32,465 nt of DNA from an uncultured Eubacteriales bacterium (GTDB lineage: Bacteria > Bacillota > Clostridia > Lachnospirales > CAMVHY01), in assembly GCA_948543815.1 (NCBI GenBank), contig CAOVHW010000010.1:1-32465 (forward strand), read 5' to 3'. The notes beneath the pieces were generated by a model. The model did no database searches, was not told the origin of the DNA, and was given only the letters and a program-made list of their open reading frames with translations. The translations under genes were made by a program, and so were the position numbers. This document shows, in pieces, positions 14,461 to 22,839 of the stretch; positions within the stretch are counted from its first letter, which is position 1, and each line of letters opens with the position of its first letter.

Positions 14461-17400
14461 AAATAAATAGCTTTGTCTATGTCAAAAAGATAAATAATTG
14501 AAAAATCAACTTGACGGCTATAATTTTTTTCGATAGCTTCTTTATAAATTTTTAGCTGAAAGTAATATTTTTGTGCGAAATTTTCAGCTTCGTTAGCTGA
14601 AATCCTGTCAGTTTTATAGTCAACTAAATATAACTTACCGTCATATTCAAAAAAACAATCAATGATTCCGTGAATGAGTGTTTTCTCGGAATCATTTTTA
14701 TTTTCAATTCCGAGTATAAACGGTGTTTCGCGTTTTATAAACGAAGAATTTTTTATTTTATAAAATAAATCTGACTCCAAAAATTTTATCAATTTATTTA
14801 CCGGAACAATTTTTCGTTCATCGTCCGTTATCATGTTTTTAGACACCAGCGAATTTAAAAAATCATTGACAATATTTTCTTTCGGCAACAAATTCAAATC
14901 TAAATGCTGTAAAACTGTATGAATTATTTGACCGCGCTGCGTTGGCGATATTTGAGATGATTTTAAAAATTTCGGCACTGCAAAATTTTTCTGCGCATCT
15001 TCACTTATAGAAATTTTAGCTTTCACCGAAATATCGTACGGATATTTCCATTGCATTTGATTTTTAATTTTCTCGTCAACATTAACAGTTGGCACAGCCT
15101 CAAAATTTTCTTTTTGTAAAATATTTTTTTCATCGCTTTCATAAATTTGCAATTCAAACGGTGAATTTTTTTCGTTTGCAATCGGTAAAATCCAATCTAA
15201 AAAACTTTTTGCGGTATTCACAAATGAATGCGAAAAATTTTTTTGACAGCCCGTTAAAATTAATTTATTTTTTGCACGCGTCATCGCAACGTATAATAAA
15301 CGCATTTCTTCTGCAAGATTTTTTTGACGTAGTTCAAATTCAATTGAACGTTTTGCGAGCGTATTAATTTTTGTGCGACGTTTGACATCGATAAATTTAT
15401 TTCCGAAGCCCAAATCTTTGTCAAGCAATATTTTATCGTTAAGATTTTTCATATTAAAATTTTTGCCAAGAAAACTTATAAAAACTATAGGAAACTCAAG
15501 CCCTTTACTTTTGTGGATAGTCATTATTTTTACAGCGTTAGAATTTTTATGCGACGAATTAATATTAACTTGACTAATTTTTTCGAGATAGCGAATAAAA
15601 TTAAACAAACCTTGATAATTTGTTTTTTCGTATTCTTTGGCGATATTGACAAATTTTATTATATTTTTTTGCTGCGGCTCGAAACCGGCGAGGTAGAAAA
15701 AATCCGTAATATGTAAAATTTCATCAATTAATTTGCTTATTGACAAGCAAATTTTTTTTTGACGTAAAAAGTTTAAGTCGGCCTTAAATTTTCCCAAGCC
15801 ATCATAATTTTTCACGCAATCATAAAAACTTTTTTCACTTGATTGCATACGAATTTTTAAAAGCTCATCGTCACTTACATTATAAATTTGTGAGCGCAAA
15901 ACCGCCGTCAATGGAATTTCATTTTGCGGATTGTCAATTATCTTCAAAAAACTTACCAAAATAATTATTTCGGGCAGCTCAAAAAAATTTGTATTATTTT
16001 CAGTGTCAATTGGAATATTATTTTGCGAAAAAATTTCCGTCAAAAGTTTTAAATTACTGCGATTACGAATCAAAATCGCGATATCAGAAAAATTTTTACA
16101 CAACCCATTTTGTAAGAGCAACTTTATTTTGTCGCATATAAATTGCACTTCAGTTTTATCATCATTCATCAAAAAAATTTCAGTTTTATCGTTGCTTGGC
16201 TCAGTGTTAAATTTTTCATCGGAATAATCTAAACCGCAAAATTTTTTTGTCATTAATCGTGAAAATAAAAAATTCACACTATCAGTAATTTGTTTCACAC
16301 TACGAAAATTTGCTGATAAATCAATTTTTGCGGTATCCGCAATTTTTCCATATGTATTATATTTTTGAATAAAAAGTTGTGGCGATGAATTACGAAAGCC
16401 GTAAATACTTTGTTTCACATCGCCAACCATGAATTTTGATTTGCAAGGAATAAGCGACAAAATTTTTTCCTGCACATCATTTATGTCTTGATATTCATCA
16501 ATTAATATTTCTGTAAATGGTTCCAAAATTTTTTTCTTCGATAAAATTTCAAGTGTAAACTCTTCAAGGTCATCGAATGACAAAATATTTTGTTCAAGTT
16601 TTTTTTGCATAAATACATCATGAAATTTAATTACAAGCTCCGATATTTCATTCATTATCGGATACGAATCTGAGATATTTTGCAAGATAAATTTACTTTT
16701 TGCAAAAAAAATTTTTTCCTGAAGATTTTGAATCAATTTTTTAAATTCTTTACGATTTTCTTGCACAGCATTTTTTAAATCTAAATCTATTTCATCAGAA
16801 TTTTTTTTAGTGTATGAAAAAAGTTTTTGAAAATTATGTTGATTTAAAATTTCGCGTGCCATGTCAAAATCTTTATAAATAAATTTTTCAAGATGCTCAA
16901 CAAAATTTTTGTCATCTTCCAGCGCAGTAAGATATTTTTCCGGCCCAAAATTTTCATGACATTTTTGAATTGAATCCAAAATCAAATAATTTATTTGCTC
17001 AACTAAATTTTTTATGTGCGGCAAAAGTTTTTTCCACCAAATTGTTTCTTCAAATTTTGTATTTTCTGCCAAAATAAAATTGTTCGCGCATTTTTTCAAC
17101 CATGCCGCTGAACTTGGAATACTGCGCGAAAAATCATATATATCCAAAATCAATTTTTTTAAATTGTCACTTTGAATTTTGTCCGTATTATATGCCATAA
17201 CGGCCTCAAAAAATATTGGTCGCGCTTTTGCATACTCCTCTTCCAACATTTTATCAAGTACATCTGACTTCAAAAGTTCAATTTCATTTTCCTGCGCTAT
17301 TCGAAAATTCGGATCAATATCTGCCAAATAAAAAAATTTTCTTACCATCTTCATACAAAATGAATGAAGCGTACAAATATTCGCGTCATTTAACAAAATG

Positions 17401-17657
17401 ATTTGACGTTTTATAAAATCAGTTGGTTTTTGCGCATACAAAGCAGCCGCAATTCGCTTTTTCATTTGAATTGCAGCTGCATCTGTAAATGTTACCGCCA
17501 ACAATTTATTTATATCAACAGGATTTTTTTCATCCGTAACAATTTTTATGATTCGCTCAACAAGTACCGCTGTTTTACCAGAACCCGCCGAAGCCGATAC
17601 CAAAATATTTTTCTCGCGCGAATTTATCGCACAAATTTGTTCGTCGGTATAATTCAT
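14457..17657 (-). CDS. addA: AddA-type helicase-nuclease subunit
   Basis: AddA is the UvrD-like helicase and nuclease half of the AddAB complex, which resects double-strand breaks for recombination. The ATG at 17655-17657 is preferred over a GTG three codons earlier because the latter lies in the ribosome binding site AGGTGAT; it gives 1066 residues. Walker A is SASAGSGKT (residues 21-29), Walker B LIDEYQDIND (about 385), a further helicase motif AVKIMTIHKSKGLEFP, then LLYVAMTRAKNKL. The RecB-family nuclease domain closes the protein with IHGIIDCFFEYDG and LVDYKTD near residue 1010. The sequence is somewhat shorter than Bacillus AddA. The partner addB is not upstream, where it usually lies. 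Confidence 0.92.
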   Translation of the reverse strand: MNYTDEQICAINSREKNILVSASAGSGKTAVLVERIIKIVTDEKNPVDINKLLAVTFTDAAAIQMKKRIAAALYAQKPTDFIKRQIILLNDANICTLHSFCMKMVRKFFYLADIDPNFRIAQENEIELLKSDVLDKMLEEEYAKARPIFFEAVMAYNTDKIQSDNLKKLILDIYDFSRSIPSSAAWLKKCANNFILAENTKFEETIWWKKLLPHIKNLVEQINYLILDSIQKCHENFGPEKYLTALEDDKNFVEHLEKFIYKDFDMAREILNQHNFQKLFSYTKKNSDEIDLDLKNAVQENRKEFKKLIQNLQEKIFFAKSKFILQNISDSYPIMNEISELVIKFHDVFMQKKLEQNILSFDDLEEFTLEILSKKKILEPFTEILIDEYQDINDVQEKILSLIPCKSKFMVGDVKQSIYGFRNSSPQLFIQKYNTYGKIADTAKIDLSANFRSVKQITDSVNFLFSRLMTKKFCGLDYSDEKFNTEPSNDKTEIFLMNDDKTEVQFICDKIKLLLQNGLCKNFSDIAILIRNRSNLKLLTEIFSQNNIPIDTENNTNFFELPEIIILVSFLKIIDNPQNEIPLTAVLRSQIYNVSDDELLKIRMQSSEKSFYDCVKNYDGLGKFKADLNFLRQKKICLSISKLIDEILHITDFFYLAGFEPQQKNIIKFVNIAKEYEKTNYQGLFNFIRYLEKISQVNINSSHKNSNAVKIMTIHKSKGLEFPIVFISFLGKNFNMKNLNDKILLDKDLGFGNKFIDVKRRTKINTLAKRSIEFELRQKNLAEEMRLLYVAMTRAKNKLILTGCQKNFSHSFVNTAKSFLDWILPIANEKNSPFELQIYESDEKNILQKENFEAVPTVNVDEKIKNQMQWKYPYDISVKAKISISEDAQKNFAVPKFLKSSQISPTQRGQIIHTVLQHLDLNLLPKENIVNDFLNSLVSKNMITDDERKIVPVNKLIKFLESDLFYKIKNSSFIKRETPFILGIENKNDSEKTLIHGIIDCFFEYDGKLYLVDYKTDRISANEAENFAQKYYFQLKIYKEAIEKNYSRQVDFSIIYLFDIDKAIYF

Positions 17658-17666
17658 TTTTATCAC

Positions 17667-17693
17667 CTAAAAAAGCTGCTCTCAAGCAGCTTT
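17667..17693 (-). terminator. Terminator after tRNA-Leu, abutting the addA ribosome binding site
   Basis: AAAGCTGCT (17672-17680) and AGCAGCTTT (17685-17693) form a 9-bp stem with a 4-nt loop, and TTTTTT follows on the minus strand. The T-run is followed at once by AGGTGAT and then the addA start, so addA may depend on read-through. Confidence 0.85.
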
Positions 17694-17700
17694 ATAACGA

Positions 17701-17784
17701 TGCCCGAAACCGGATTTGAACCGGTACGTTTTAAAAAACACTGGATTCTAAGTCCAGCGCGTCTGCCAATTCCGCCATCCGGGC
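17701..17784 (-). tRNA. tRNA-Leu (anticodon UAG)
   Basis: An 84-nt class II tRNA. The acceptor arm GCCCGGA pairs with TTCGGGC (one G-U), the anticodon stem is CTGGA/TCCAG around CTTAGAA (anticodon TAG, reading CUA/CUN leucine codons), a long variable arm GTTTT/AAAAC is present, and the T arm ACCGG-TTCAAAT-CCGGT is complete. The discriminator is A and no CCA is encoded. It begins 8 nt after the hrcA stop codon and is followed by a terminator. Confidence 0.96.
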
Positions 17785-17792
17785 TCACAAAA

Positions 17793-18791
17793 TTACAACT
17801 CATTCACAAAATTGCAAAGTACATTTTCCACAGCATTTAAAAGTGAAACAACTTGTGAATAATTCATACGCGTCGGGCCCAAAATTCCTATATTGGCAAA
17901 AGTATCTTTACTTATCACGTAATTTGTTTTTATCAGACTACAATCTTTAAACAAATCAATTTGATTTTCCGCACCAATTGTTATTTCAATATCATTTTGC
18001 AAATCTTGGTTAAAGATTGACGAAAGCAAATGATGGTGCTCGAGCGCTTCAAATATATTTTGTGCTTTTTCAAAATTATGGAATTCAGGAAATGCCAAAA
18101 TATTTTTTATTCCGCTCGTATAAATTCGTACTTCTTCCATTGAATTTATAGCATCCATGACTTTTTGTATAAAATTTTTATTTTCAAATCCAATTTGTTC
18201 AAGAATTTTATCATAAAAATTTGAATCAATTATATCTGATTCTGTCAAATTTTTATTTATAATTTTTGAAATATAGTCCAATTTTTTTGGCACATTTACT
18301 TTAAGTGTAAAATTTTTTGCGTTATTATCATTTGTCACGATAACCAAAATTAAAGTTTTTTTGTCAATCGGTATGAAATTTAAAAATTTTATTTTTGATT
18401 TGTTCGTAATCGGCTCAGTCATAATTGTCGTATAGTTTGTCAAAAGTGAAATTGCTTTCGCCGTCTCTTTTAGCAAATAATCTATACGCGTTACGTTGTT
18501 CGATATCGTTTTTTTTATGAAATTTATTTCTTTATCTGTAAGTTTTTTTTGCTGCATTAAATTGTCAACGTATAAACGATAGCCTTTATCGGAAGGAATT
18601 CTCCCGGCAGAAGTATGTGGCTGAATAATATAGCCCAAATCTTCTAAATCACTCATTTCATTTCGTATCGTTGCTGGACTTATTCCAAACTCATATTTTT
18701 TTGAAATTGTGCGTGAGCCAACAGGTTCTGCTGTTTCCGTATACGCTTCAACTATTGCTGCAAGTATTTTCATCTTACGCAAACTAATCAT
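17793..18791 (-). CDS. hrcA: Heat-inducible transcription repressor HrcA
   Basis: HrcA represses chaperone genes by binding CIRCE operators and depends on GroE for activity. The 332-residue protein has the N-terminal winged helix (ILAAIVEAYTETAEPVGSRTI in part, YEFGISPATIRNEMSDLEDLGYI) and the conserved TSAGRIPSDKGYRLYVD, then the C-terminal dimer domain with ILVIVTNDN. ATG start with GAAGGTGA upstream, 16 nt after yfcE, so both are probably one transcript. It is not next to grpE, dnaK or dnaJ, its usual partners, and I see no CIRCE repeat in the window. The tRNA-Leu gene follows 8 nt after its stop. Confidence 0.95.
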   Translation of the reverse strand: MISLRKMKILAAIVEAYTETAEPVGSRTISKKYEFGISPATIRNEMSDLEDLGYIIQPHTSAGRIPSDKGYRLYVDNLMQQKKLTDKEINFIKKTISNNVTRIDYLLKETAKAISLLTNYTTIMTEPITNKSKIKFLNFIPIDKKTLILVIVTNDNNAKNFTLKVNVPKKLDYISKIINKNLTESDIIDSNFYDKILEQIGFENKNFIQKVMDAINSMEEVRIYTSGIKNILAFPEFHNFEKAQNIFEALEHHHLLSSIFNQDLQNDIEITIGAENQIDLFKDCSLIKTNYVISKDTFANIGILGPTRMNYSQVVSLLNAVENVLCNFVNEL

Positions 18792-18807
18792 ACTTTCACC
18801 TTCTTTG

Positions 18808-19350
18808 TTACAATTTATATCTATTTATAATATTGCCATCAAAATCTTTTATTTTAAACTCAGTGTCTTCATAAATCATAAATGAATGAGGAGAGTTTTG
18901 TTTTGGTAATGAAACCGAACCCGGATTCATTAATATTATTCCATTTATATTTTCAATTATTGGAACATGTGTATGACCTTGAATCATTATATCATTTTTA
19001 TTTATTGGCGGCAAATTATTTCTATTATAAATATGGCCATGCGTTAAAAATATTAATCGCTTTTCAAGATATATTATTGAGTAATCAGACATAATTGGGA
19101 AATTAAGAACCATTTGGTCAACTTGTGCGTCGCAATTCCCACGTACACATAACAAATTATTTTTTATTGCATTAAGTTTCTCCGCAACTTTTATCGTATC
19201 ATAATTTTTAGATAAATTATTACGTGGGCCGTGATAGAGTAAATCACCAAGCAAAATTAATTTCTCTGCGTTCTCATTTTTATAAGCGTCTAATAATTTC
19301 TCACAAAAAAATAATGAACCATGTAAATCAGATGCAAACATTAACTTCAT
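18808..19350 (-). CDS. yfcE: YfcE-family metallophosphodiesterase
   Basis: A 180-residue calcineurin-like phosphodiesterase of the YfcE/MJ0936 family. All metal-binding motifs are present in order: SDLHGS (residues 7-12), LGDLLYHGPRNN, RGNCD, THGH and GHTHVP, then NPGSVSLPK. ATG start with GGAGG eight bases upstream. The natural substrate of the family is not settled; phosphodiesters such as bis-pNPP are hydrolysed in vitro. First gene of the yfcE-hrcA unit, divergent from the PBP gene, with a shared palindrome between the two promoters. Confidence 0.9.
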   Translation of the reverse strand: MKLMFASDLHGSLFFCEKLLDAYKNENAEKLILLGDLLYHGPRNNLSKNYDTIKVAEKLNAIKNNLLCVRGNCDAQVDQMVLNFPIMSDYSIIYLEKRLIFLTHGHIYNRNNLPPINKNDIMIQGHTHVPIIENINGIILMNPGSVSLPKQNSPHSFMIYEDTEFKIKDFDGNIINRYKL

Positions 19351-19378
19351 GTATAATCCTCCAATAATTTTTTTATGT

Positions 19379-19407
19379 ATTATAACCGAAATTTTATTAT
19401 TCGTGCT
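19379..19407 (-). promoter_or_regulatory. Candidate promoter of yfcE-hrcA
   Basis: A perfect minus-strand TATAAT (19379-19384) lies 29 nt upstream of yfcE. The -35 position (19402-19407, AGCACG) is poor and falls within the palindrome at 19400-19418, so activation or repression there is plausible. Confidence 0.5.
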
Positions 19408-19418
19408 ATAATCACGAA
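19400..19418. promoter_or_regulatory. Palindrome over the pbp -10 element (candidate operator)
   Basis: TTCGTG (19400-19405) and CACGAA (19413-19418) are perfect inverted arms around CTATAAT. TATAAT at 19407-19412 with TG one base upstream is an extended -10 for the PBP gene. The same palindrome covers the -35 site of the divergent yfcE-hrcA promoter. This is the position expected of an operator that controls both genes. The regulator is unknown. Confidence 0.5.
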
Positions 19419-19433
19419 CGGGAGGAATAATTT

Positions 19434-21839
19434 ATGACCGATAAAAAAATTTTAGCAATACGAAGAAAGCGTAAACGTAAAAAAATTTTCCGTACTTTTA
19501 TTTTTATTTTTATCGCTTTCTTTTTTATTTTTATTGGATGTAGTCTTGGAATTTATACTGCAATTGTAAAAAATGCCGACCAACTCCAAAATATAAATGT
19601 TATGCCAAATATGTATACGTCAATAATTTATGACGAGAAAAATCAGACAATAATTGATAAATTAAATGGGACGGAAAATCGTGAGTATATCTCACTCGAT
19701 AATATCCCAAAAAATCTTCAGCATGCATTTATTGCAATTGAAGATGAAAGATTTTACGAGCATAATGGAATTGATATACGTGGACTATTCCGTGCGATTC
19801 TATCAAAAATATTAAGGAATAAAACTCAAGGTGCCAGTACAATTACTCAACAATTGATAAAGAATAATGTAACAAAAGTCTCACGAAATAATTTAAAAAC
19901 AAAAATCCAAGAACAATATTTAGCGATAAAATTTGAGAAAGAATTGATTAATCAATATGGTAGTAAAAAATCTGCGAAAGATCATATTTTAGAAGTTTAT
20001 TTGAACACAATTTATTTATATCATGGATTAAACGGAGTAAAAACAGCAGCGGCATATTATTTTGATAAAGATGTTTCACAACTAACAATTGCGGAGTGTG
20101 CAACTCTTGCCGCAATAACAAAATCTCCAACTTATTATGCGCCTGATAAAAATCCCGACCATAATAAATTACGTAAAGATACGATTTTGAAAAAGATGTT
20201 GAGTTTGAAATACATAAGTCAAATAGAATATGAAGAAGCAAAAGCTGAAGATGTTTATTCAAAAATTTCACAGACAAAAAAATCAAAAAGTGAAGGAAAA
20301 TCATTTCATAGCTATTTCGTGGATAAATTGATAAAAGATGTGACTAACGATTTACAAAAACGAAATAATTTAACGAAAGCTGAAGCGACAAATTTAATTT
20401 ACAATGGCGGATTGCAAATTTATTCAACAATTGACGCCGATATGCAAAAAATAATGGATGAGAAATTTCAAAACGATGCGTTTTTCCCAAAATCGGATTA
20501 CGAAATCGATGTGCATTATTATTTGACAACGATAGATAAAAATAATGAACGAAAAAATTTTGAGCGTACAAAAACGGTTAAAACTCAAGCACAAGCAAAT
20601 CAATTTGTTACTGCAATGAAAAATGAATTGACAAATTCAAACGATGAGATATTGGAAGAAAAAACTGTTTGTATCCCACAGCCACAAGCCGCTATGATTA
20701 TTATTGACTATAAGAATGGACACGTAAAAGCAATTTGCGGCGGACGCGGCGAAAAAACTACTGACCTCGCACTAAATCGCGCAATAGATTCTGTACGTCA
20801 GCCCGGTTCCGTTTTTAAAATATTGGCATCTTATGCGCCGGCAATTGATTTAAAAAAAGTAACTGCTGCTACAATAATTAATGACGAACCGTATACTGCA
20901 CCCGATGGATATAGTCCAAAAAATTATTACAAAAATTATCGAGGTCCATCAACAATTCGTGACGGTATCCGCGATTCAATGAATGTCTTGGCCGTAAAGA
21001 ATATGATAAATACGGGCGTCACAAATTGTTTTGACTATCTTTTAAAATTTGGATTTACAACACTCGTTGAGCACGAAAGAATTAACGGGAAAATTTATAG
21101 CGATAAAGTTGCTTCGACTGCACTCGGCGGACTTACTCATGGTATAAATCAATTGGAAGTTACGGAAGCATTTGGCGCGATTGCAAATCTTGGCGAATAT
21201 AACAAGCCGATATTTTATACAAAAGTTTTGGACCATACGGGAAATATTTTGCTAGAAAATCGGAATAAACCGAAAAAAATTTTGAAGCCGCAATCAGCTT
21301 ACATATTAACTGACATGATGAAAGACGTAATAACAAAAGGAACTGGTACAAAAGCTCGCTTCCAAAAATCTAAAATGCCAATTGCGGGCAAAACTGGAAC
21401 CACAACTGATACAAAAGATTTGACTTTCGTTGGATATACGCCATATTACGTCGCAGGAATTTGGCTCGGTTTCGATCAACCTAAAACTATGAAAGAAGAT
21501 TGTGGCTATCATTTGAAATTATGGAGCAGTATCATGGAAGAAATTCATTCGAAACTAAAGGTTAAAAATTTTGAAAAGCCACCCGGTCTTGTAAATGTAA
21601 AAATTTGCAAAAAGACAGGTATGCTTGCAAATGATGGATGTCCAAATGTCGTAAATGAAATTTTTATTTTAGGAACACAGCCACAAGATTATTGTACAGA
21701 ACATTTTGATTCACATACTGAAGAAATTAAACAAACTCCTGAAAATCAGCAAATACCTGAAGTTTCAGAAATTATTGAAGAAACAAATGAACCGGTAATG
21801 CCGGAAGAAAGTTTGACAATTGAAACCGATGAAACTTAA
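19434..21839 (+). CDS. Class A penicillin-binding protein (PBP1A family)
   Basis: A bifunctional peptidoglycan synthase of 801 residues. It has a basic cytoplasmic start (RRKRKRKK), one TM anchor (about 19-42), the GT51 glycosyltransferase domain with EDERFYEHNGID and GASTITQQLIKN (about 100-145), and the penicillin-binding transpeptidase domain with SxxK in GSVFK (about 457), SxN in DSMNVLA (about 515) and KTG in AGKTGTTTDT (about 652). The C-terminal tail has paired cysteines (KICKKTGMLANDGC, DYCTEH) and a Glu/Pro-rich end. ATG start with GGGAGG nine bases upstream. It stands alone between its promoter and a terminator. Confidence 0.96.
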   Translation: MTDKKILAIRRKRKRKKIFRTFIFIFIAFFFIFIGCSLGIYTAIVKNADQLQNINVMPNMYTSIIYDEKNQTIIDKLNGTENREYISLDNIPKNLQHAFIAIEDERFYEHNGIDIRGLFRAILSKILRNKTQGASTITQQLIKNNVTKVSRNNLKTKIQEQYLAIKFEKELINQYGSKKSAKDHILEVYLNTIYLYHGLNGVKTAAAYYFDKDVSQLTIAECATLAAITKSPTYYAPDKNPDHNKLRKDTILKKMLSLKYISQIEYEEAKAEDVYSKISQTKKSKSEGKSFHSYFVDKLIKDVTNDLQKRNNLTKAEATNLIYNGGLQIYSTIDADMQKIMDEKFQNDAFFPKSDYEIDVHYYLTTIDKNNERKNFERTKTVKTQAQANQFVTAMKNELTNSNDEILEEKTVCIPQPQAAMIIIDYKNGHVKAICGGRGEKTTDLALNRAIDSVRQPGSVFKILASYAPAIDLKKVTAATIINDEPYTAPDGYSPKNYYKNYRGPSTIRDGIRDSMNVLAVKNMINTGVTNCFDYLLKFGFTTLVEHERINGKIYSDKVASTALGGLTHGINQLEVTEAFGAIANLGEYNKPIFYTKVLDHTGNILLENRNKPKKILKPQSAYILTDMMKDVITKGTGTKARFQKSKMPIAGKTGTTTDTKDLTFVGYTPYYVAGIWLGFDQPKTMKEDCGYHLKLWSSIMEEIHSKLKVKNFEKPPGLVNVKICKKTGMLANDGCPNVVNEIFILGTQPQDYCTEHFDSHTEEIKQTPENQQIPEVSEIIEETNEPVMPEESLTIETDET

Positions 21840-21843
21840 TAGA

Positions 21844-21878
21844 AAATCCCTTACAAAATTTACGTAAGGGATTTTTTT
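21844..21878. terminator. Bidirectional terminator between pbp and glcK
   Basis: AAATCCCTTAC (21844-21854) and GTAAGGGATTT (21864-21874) form an 11-bp stem with a 9-nt loop and a T-run. It ends the PBP gene and probably the ychF-glcK operon from the other side. Confidence 0.88.
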
Positions 21879-21913
21879 ATGAAGGCAAAATAAAAATTTG
21901 CTAACAATTTATC

Positions 21914-22828
21914 TCAAAATAATATTGCCGCACCAACAATTCCGGCATCATTACTTAATTTAGCTTGAACAATTTTAGTATCAAGATTTTTTATGTAAAC
22001 ATTTTTTTGAATTTGTTTTCGCACTGGAGTTAAAAGTTTTTCGCCTTGCGCACTAATTCCGCCGCCAATAACAATAATTTCTGGATGCAAAATATTTATC
22101 AAATTTGTTAAACCTTCTGCCAAATAAAAAATATAATTATTTATGACATCTTGTGCAGTTTTATCATTTGTGTCGGCGATTTCAAAAATTTTTTGTGCAT
22201 TTAATTCCGTATTCAATTTTGAATTCGGATTTTTTTTTGCAGCAATATTTGCTTGATTTATTAAAGCTGTTGCTGAAGCATAAGTTTCCCAGCAACCATT
22301 TCTTCCACAGTTACATTTTTCGCCGTTTGAAATTATTACATGATGTCCGATTTCGCCAGCGCCAGCTTGAAATCCTTTGTAAATTTTTCCGTCAATAATT
22401 ATTCCACCACCGATACCTGTGCCCAAAGTTACCATAATTGAATTTTTGTAATCTTTAGACGCACCGAAAAGATATTCAGCAAATGCGGCGCAATTAGCAT
22501 CATTTTCAAGATAAATTGGCAAATCAAAATATTTTTTTAGTTCATTTTCAATATTAAAATTATCCAAGCTTTCGATGTTGCAAGCATGTAAAATTGTTTT
22601 GTTTTGACATCTTCCGGGAATGCCAATACCAATTGATTTTACTTGAGGCAGTGAAATATTGCTTTCGTTTAAAATTTCAATACAATTTGTTGCCATATCT
22701 TTTATTATTAATTCAGGTTTTCTTTTTGGGCGCGTTGGAATACTTTTTTTCAAAATTATTTCGCCAGTTTTATTGACTAAACCTGTGGCAATATTTGTGC
22801 CGCCTAAATCTATACCGATGTAATACAT
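21914..22828 (-). CDS. glcK: ROK family glucokinase
   Basis: An ATP-dependent glucokinase of the ROK family (304 residues), feeding glucose into glycolysis. The ATP-binding loop is IGIDLGGTNIATG (residues 4-16), the substrate region IENDANCAAFAE, then TLGTGIGGGII, and the zinc motif CNCGRNGCWETYAS with the preceding His in GEIGHH. ATG start with CGGAGG upstream. It lies 11 nt after gdpP as the last gene of that operon. Its job probably connects to the GH13 amylase further along, which would release glucose or maltodextrins. Other ROK hexokinases cannot be excluded. Confidence 0.93.
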   Translation of the reverse strand: MYYIGIDLGGTNIATGLVNKTGEIILKKSIPTRPKRKPELIIKDMATNCIEILNESNISLPQVKSIGIGIPGRCQNKTILHACNIESLDNFNIENELKKYFDLPIYLENDANCAAFAEYLFGASKDYKNSIMVTLGTGIGGGIIIDGKIYKGFQAGAGEIGHHVIISNGEKCNCGRNGCWETYASATALINQANIAAKKNPNSKLNTELNAQKIFEIADTNDKTAQDVINNYIFYLAEGLTNLINILHPEIIVIGGGISAQGEKLLTPVRKQIQKNVYIKNLDTKIVQAKLSNDAGIVGAAILF

Positions 22829-22839
22829 TTTACCTCCGA

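Noticed and set aside
18792..19433. CIRCE operator near yfcE-hrcA
   Set aside because: The only palindrome found, TTCGTG-N7-CACGAA, does not match the CIRCE consensus.
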